A stretch of DNA of 64,000 bases from the NCBI RefSeq assembly GCF_003202155.1, contig NZ_QFLI01000002.1:1-64000 (forward strand), read 5' to 3'. Below the pieces are notes generated by a model, which was given only the letters and a program-made list of their open reading frames with translations, was not told the DNA's origin and searched no databases. The translations under genes and the position numbers were made by a program. Numbering within the stretch: the first letter of the stretch is position 1; each line of letters opens with the position of its first letter. The stretch is from Marinifilum breve (GTDB lineage: Bacteria > Bacteroidota > Bacteroidia > Bacteroidales > Marinifilaceae). Shown in pieces: positions 61,151 through 64,000 of this stretch.

Positions 61151-62548
61151 TTATTTACCGATACAGAAATTCTTAAATATGTTTCCTAAAACTTCATCAG
61201 TTGAGATGTCACCAGTGATTTCACCAAGAAAATGAAGGCATTCACGGATGTCTTGTGCTAGGAAGTCGGTTGGGATTTGTGTTTGCAGTCCGTCATTTAC
61301 ACGATCGATGCTGCCCAAGGCGTTTTTAAAAGCTTCAAAATGTCTAATGTTGGTTACAATCACATCCTGCTCGTTCACCTTGCTCATGTTCACCGATTTT
61401 AATAATTCGGAGGTAAGTGCATCGATATTTTGCTTCTGTTTGGCCGAAATGAACAACAATTTGTCTTCCGTTTGCATACCAATTAAATTTTTGGCGATTT
61501 CCTGAGGATTTTCAATCAAGTCGATTTTGTTGATACAAACCACAAGATGCTGAGAATCGCGGTCGATGGTTTTGTTTACGCTGGCAAGCGATTCGTTAAT
61601 GCGATCCATATCACGGTCGGCATCTACCAAAAGCATTACGATTTGAGCCTGCTTCATCTTGCTGTAAGTACGTTCGATACCCATGCTCTCAATTCGATCC
61701 TTGGTGGTTCTGATACCCGCAGTATCGATAAATCGGAAGGTAATTCCGCCCAAATTGATGGTATCTTCTATCACATCGCGGGTTGTACCCTCAATATCTG
61801 ATACAATGGCTCTGTCCTCATTTAAAAGTGCATTCAGCAAGGTAGATTTCCCTACATTGGTATTTCCTACAATGGCTACAGGAACTCCATTCTTAATCAC
61901 ATTCCCTAATTCGAAGGAATCCACCAATTTCTGAATCAGGCTTTGAATTTCGTTTACCAGATTGGTCAATTGTGTTCTGTCCGCAAATTCTACATCCTCT
62001 TCGCTAAAATCAAGCTCTAGCTCAATTAAAGAGATGAAGTTGAGCAATCGCTCACGCAAACCGGCAATTTCGCTTGAAAATCCACCACGCATTTGCTGTA
62101 GTGCCACTTTATGGGCAGCAGCAGAGTTGGAAGCAATCAAATCGGCAACCGCCTCGGCCTGCGACAAGTCCATTTTACCATTCAAGAAGGCACGCTGGGT
62201 AAACTCACCAGGATTGGCTGTACGAGCTCCATTCTTGATTAAAGTCTGCAATATGCGATGCTGAATAAAAGGGGCACCGTGACAAGCGATTTCAACCGAA
62301 TTTTCGCCGGTGTAGGAGTGTGGAGCCTTAAACAAGCTTACCAACACCTCATCAATAACCTCATCTTCGTCCTGAATGGTTCCAAAATGTACGGTATTGG
62401 CTTTTTGTTCACTTATTTTTTTGCTTTTAACAGGCGTAAAAACTTTCTCGCAAATGTCGAGAGCATGTTCTCCCGAAAGGCGCACAATGGCAATGGCTCC
62501 ATTACCCGGAGCAGTTGATATTGCGCATATGGTAGATTGATCGATCAT
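61151..62548 (-). CDS. mnmE: tRNA modification GTPase MnmE (TrmE)
   Basis: 465 residues from the ATG at 62548 (a TTG at 62554 is less likely). N-terminal tetrahydrofolate-binding domain (ICAISTAPGNGAIAIVRLSG, HGAPFIQHRIL, NPGEFTQRAFLNGKMDLSQA), G domain with GNTNVGKSTLLNALL, GTTRDVIED, DTAGIR and NKID, and the C-terminal FKNFCIGK with the catalytic Cys. With MnmG it makes 5-carboxymethylaminomethyl uridine at wobble positions. The 3' end of trmE is an integration hotspot in other bacteria, which makes its proximity to the ICE end notable. Confidence 0.97.
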   Translation of the reverse strand: MIDQSTICAISTAPGNGAIAIVRLSGEHALDICEKVFTPVKSKKISEQKANTVHFGTIQDEDEVIDEVLVSLFKAPHSYTGENSVEIACHGAPFIQHRILQTLIKNGARTANPGEFTQRAFLNGKMDLSQAEAVADLIASNSAAAHKVALQQMRGGFSSEIAGLRERLLNFISLIELELDFSEEDVEFADRTQLTNLVNEIQSLIQKLVDSFELGNVIKNGVPVAIVGNTNVGKSTLLNALLNEDRAIVSDIEGTTRDVIEDTINLGGITFRFIDTAGIRTTKDRIESMGIERTYSKMKQAQIVMLLVDADRDMDRINESLASVNKTIDRDSQHLVVCINKIDLIENPQEIAKNLIGMQTEDKLLFISAKQKQNIDALTSELLKSVNMSKVNEQDVIVTNIRHFEAFKNALGSIDRVNDGLQTQIPTDFLAQDIRECLHFLGEITGDISTDEVLGNIFKNFCIGK

Positions 62549-62782
62549 AAACAAATCATTTAAATGTTGAAAACAGGCAGTATTGCCCGTTCCAGATTTA
62601 GAATCAACAAAGATAGTTGAGAATTATGAATTATAAATGCGGAATGATGAATTATCAATTGTGAATTTCAAAATTGAGATTTGGGACTTTTAGTTTTGGA
62701 TTTTCAAATATCCCAACATCTTGGTATTGCTAAAGCATCATATTTTCGATTGATTTGTATATTTAATCTAAATAAGAAGAGT

Positions 62783-63118
62783 ATGATATACAACAGAACG
62801 TCCAATGGTTGTCTATTTAAGTGTGATTCTTGCCAGTCTATACATATGGAATTCAACAATATGAACATCAATTTTTCGACCAAGGATAAATACTATCAGT
62901 TCGCCGAATACCTACACGATATTAATATTGAGGCAGCTGTAAAGCAGAATGCCCATTCGCCTTATCAAAGAAAAATTGTAATTCCCATTGGTGGAGGTGG
63001 TTGCAACTTCATGCTGCATCCTGGTGAGTTAGAGGACTTAAAAAGACTTTGCCTGCTACAGCTGGATACAAATATTATCAACATGTCGAAACTTGAGATT
63101 GATTTTAGCCTAAACTAA
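62783..63118 (+). CDS. Small conserved Bacteroidota protein (possibly DUF6686-like)
   Basis: 111 residues from the ATG at 62783; an upstream frame extension to 62681 begins in AT-rich non-coding DNA. It has a CLFKCDSCQSIHMEF zinc-finger-like start and PIGGGGCNFMLHPGELEDLK. It may bind metal. Function unknown; the family name is from memory and is tentative. Confidence 0.6.
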   Translation: MIYNRTSNGCLFKCDSCQSIHMEFNNMNINFSTKDKYYQFAEYLHDINIEAAVKQNAHSPYQRKIVIPIGGGGCNFMLHPGELEDLKRLCLLQLDTNIINMSKLEIDFSLN

Positions 63119-63164
63119 ATAAGTTTCCTACTTTTGCTTCTCATTTATTAAATACCTCAAATTA

Positions 63165-63515
63165 ATGAAGAACATTACAGGACGTTGGTCGTTTAACGAA
63201 GATTTTGGTTTTGGTACCGATGAAGGTTTTGCCGAATTTACCCAAGAAGGAGAGAAGATTACCGGAGTTGTTGTTTATACCGAAAGAATTGAAGGAGAAA
63301 CTCCTTTTCGTGTACAGCAAGATGTAGAAGGAAGCTTTGATGGTACCAATTTTAGCGTAACTGGTACAAAGGTGGAGCTTTTGGATTGTGAAAAGCAGTT
63401 TGAATATCATTTGGATACATGGGAAGGGGTATTAAATTCTCAGAATCAAATTGTGGGTCACAGCTACGACCACCATGAGTGTTATGGTGTTTTTGTGATG
63501 AAGCCAATTGAGTAA
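63165..63515 (+). CDS. Small conserved protein, unknown
   Basis: 116 residues, acidic, with repeated aromatic/Gly strands (GRWSFNEDFGFGTDEGFAEF, VEGSFDGTNFSVTGTKVELL, WEGVLNSQNQIVGHSYDHHE), suggesting an all-beta barrel. No signal peptide or family is recognised. It stands alone between the 62783 gene and tRNA-Leu. Confidence 0.65.
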   Translation: MKNITGRWSFNEDFGFGTDEGFAEFTQEGEKITGVVVYTERIEGETPFRVQQDVEGSFDGTNFSVTGTKVELLDCEKQFEYHLDTWEGVLNSQNQIVGHSYDHHECYGVFVMKPIE

Positions 63516-63670
63516 TAAAAGTGAATTTTTTTTGTAAAAAATCTTCGTTTGAAAATCAGGCTGTTGTAGCTGAATCTTGCATTTTTAAAGGGATTGGTGA
63601 GATTTTTTATCGAAAAGAATTTTGTGGGAAAAGAAAAAAACCTCATATTTGCACCGCAATCAACGAAACG

Positions 63671-63752
63671 CGGATGTGGCGTAATTGGTAGCCGCGCTAG
63701 ACTTAGGATCTAGTGCCGAGAGGCGTGGGGGTTCGAGTCCCTTCATCCGCAC
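63671..63752 (+). tRNA. tRNA-Leu (TAG)
   Basis: 82 bases. The acceptor stem GCGGATG pairs with CATCCGC at 63745-63751, with discriminator A. The anticodon loop is CTTAGGA (anticodon TAG), with a long variable arm (GTGCCGAGAGGCGT) and T-loop GTTCGAGTC. The type II structure and anticodon give tRNA-Leu for CUA. CCA is not encoded. Confidence 0.96.
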
Positions 63753-63756
63753 AGAA

Positions 63757-63786
63757 AAGGATCAACGAAAGTTGGTCCTTTTTTTA
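63757..63786 (+). terminator. Terminator after tRNA-Leu
   Basis: AAAGGATCAAC 63757-63767 pairs with GTTGGTCCTTT 63772-63782 (one G-T pair) around GAAA, followed by a T-run. I see nothing further from here to the window end. Confidence 0.85.
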
Positions 63787-64000
63787 TATCCATGATTTTG
63801 ATGGGATGTTTTAAACTTCTTTATTTACTGATGAGTGTGTAAAGAAAGGCTCTTCAAATTGGTTTTGCAAATACGGCACTATTGCCGTATCTACAAAGAA
63901 GTCTTATTATTCAAGTATAATTTGAAAAGTAAGCTCTTTCGATTCCCATAAATACCCTAAAAAGTATTTTTGCTTGTTCTCATTTTACAGCTTACTGGTT

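Noticed and set aside
61151-61168. mnmE 3' end as the attachment core
   Set aside because: It matches the trmE hotspot idea, but no copy is found at the left end and the mnmE terminator is intact between it and the integrase.
1-64000. CRISPR array, rRNA operon or intact insertion sequence
   Set aside because: No regularly spaced repeats, no rRNA sequence and no intact transposase found; only the decayed RAYT and REP-like palindromes.

Overview
This is an AT-rich window from a member of the Bacteroidota. The signs are CTnDOT-type conjugation genes with an RteC homologue, TAnnTTTG-type -7 promoter boxes, Bacteroidota-only DUF families, MnmE ending in CIGK, and short leader signal peptides ending in the A-Q type. 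The style of the genes suggests a marine Marinilabiliales or Marinifilaceae-like bacterium; that is inference.

Layout. (1) 1-8.2 kb, chromosomal: three secreted proteins sharing a C-terminal cassette, a MORN/YwqK-like repeat protein, then a compact type IV pilus / type II secretion-like operon (GspK/PilX-like protein, two minor pseudopilins, GspF, a major pilin with its own promoter, a short prepilin peptidase, GspE). (2) 8.2-10.4 kb, decayed region: a REP-associated transposase remnant next to strong palindromes, a truncated DUF6261 gene joined out of frame to a histidine kinase tail, and an LUD-domain pseudogene. (3) 10.4-19.8 kb, chromosomal: a divergent AraC regulator, then DoxX, polysaccharide deacetylase, Dps, a lipoprotein nitroreductase, a ferric-reductase-like flavohaem protein, an SMP-30-like propeller, a second nitroreductase, Old Yellow Enzyme, a quinone-oxidoreductase-type MDR and an ABM monooxygenase. 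Together these look like a redox and electrophile stress locus.

(4) About 19.9-61.0 kb, an integrative conjugative element (ICE). RteC and small DNA-binding/ATPase genes come first. Then comes a VirB/Tra type IV secretion operon (TraE, TraF, VirB4-type TraG, TraJ, TraK, TraM, TraN, coupling protein), followed by MobC-like and relaxase genes. The tra genes are visibly less AT-rich than their flanks. Next is a defence cargo: a seven-frame operon of Vsr, C5 methyltransferase, a DrmE-like protein, a NERD nuclease-helicase split by a frameshift, DrmA helicase, DrmB (DUF1998) and a membrane protein. This is a class 2 DISARM-like system without the usual PLD gene drmC and with extra parts. An Mrr-type nuclease, an SF2 helicase with a probable C-terminal nuclease domain and a second Mrr nuclease follow. 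The last two lie between a radC remnant and a second radC-like gene interrupted by about 13.5 GTTT repeats. The right end carries an excisionase-like HTH protein, a tyrosine integrase and a four-HTH zinc-finger protein.

(5) 61.1-64 kb, chromosomal: mnmE with its own terminator, two small conserved proteins and tRNA-Leu(TAG).

The candidate 'exciting system' is the Vsr/DISARM-like operon at 36.9-50.7 kb together with the adjacent nuclease/helicase genes. Its core is recognisable, but its composition is unusual.
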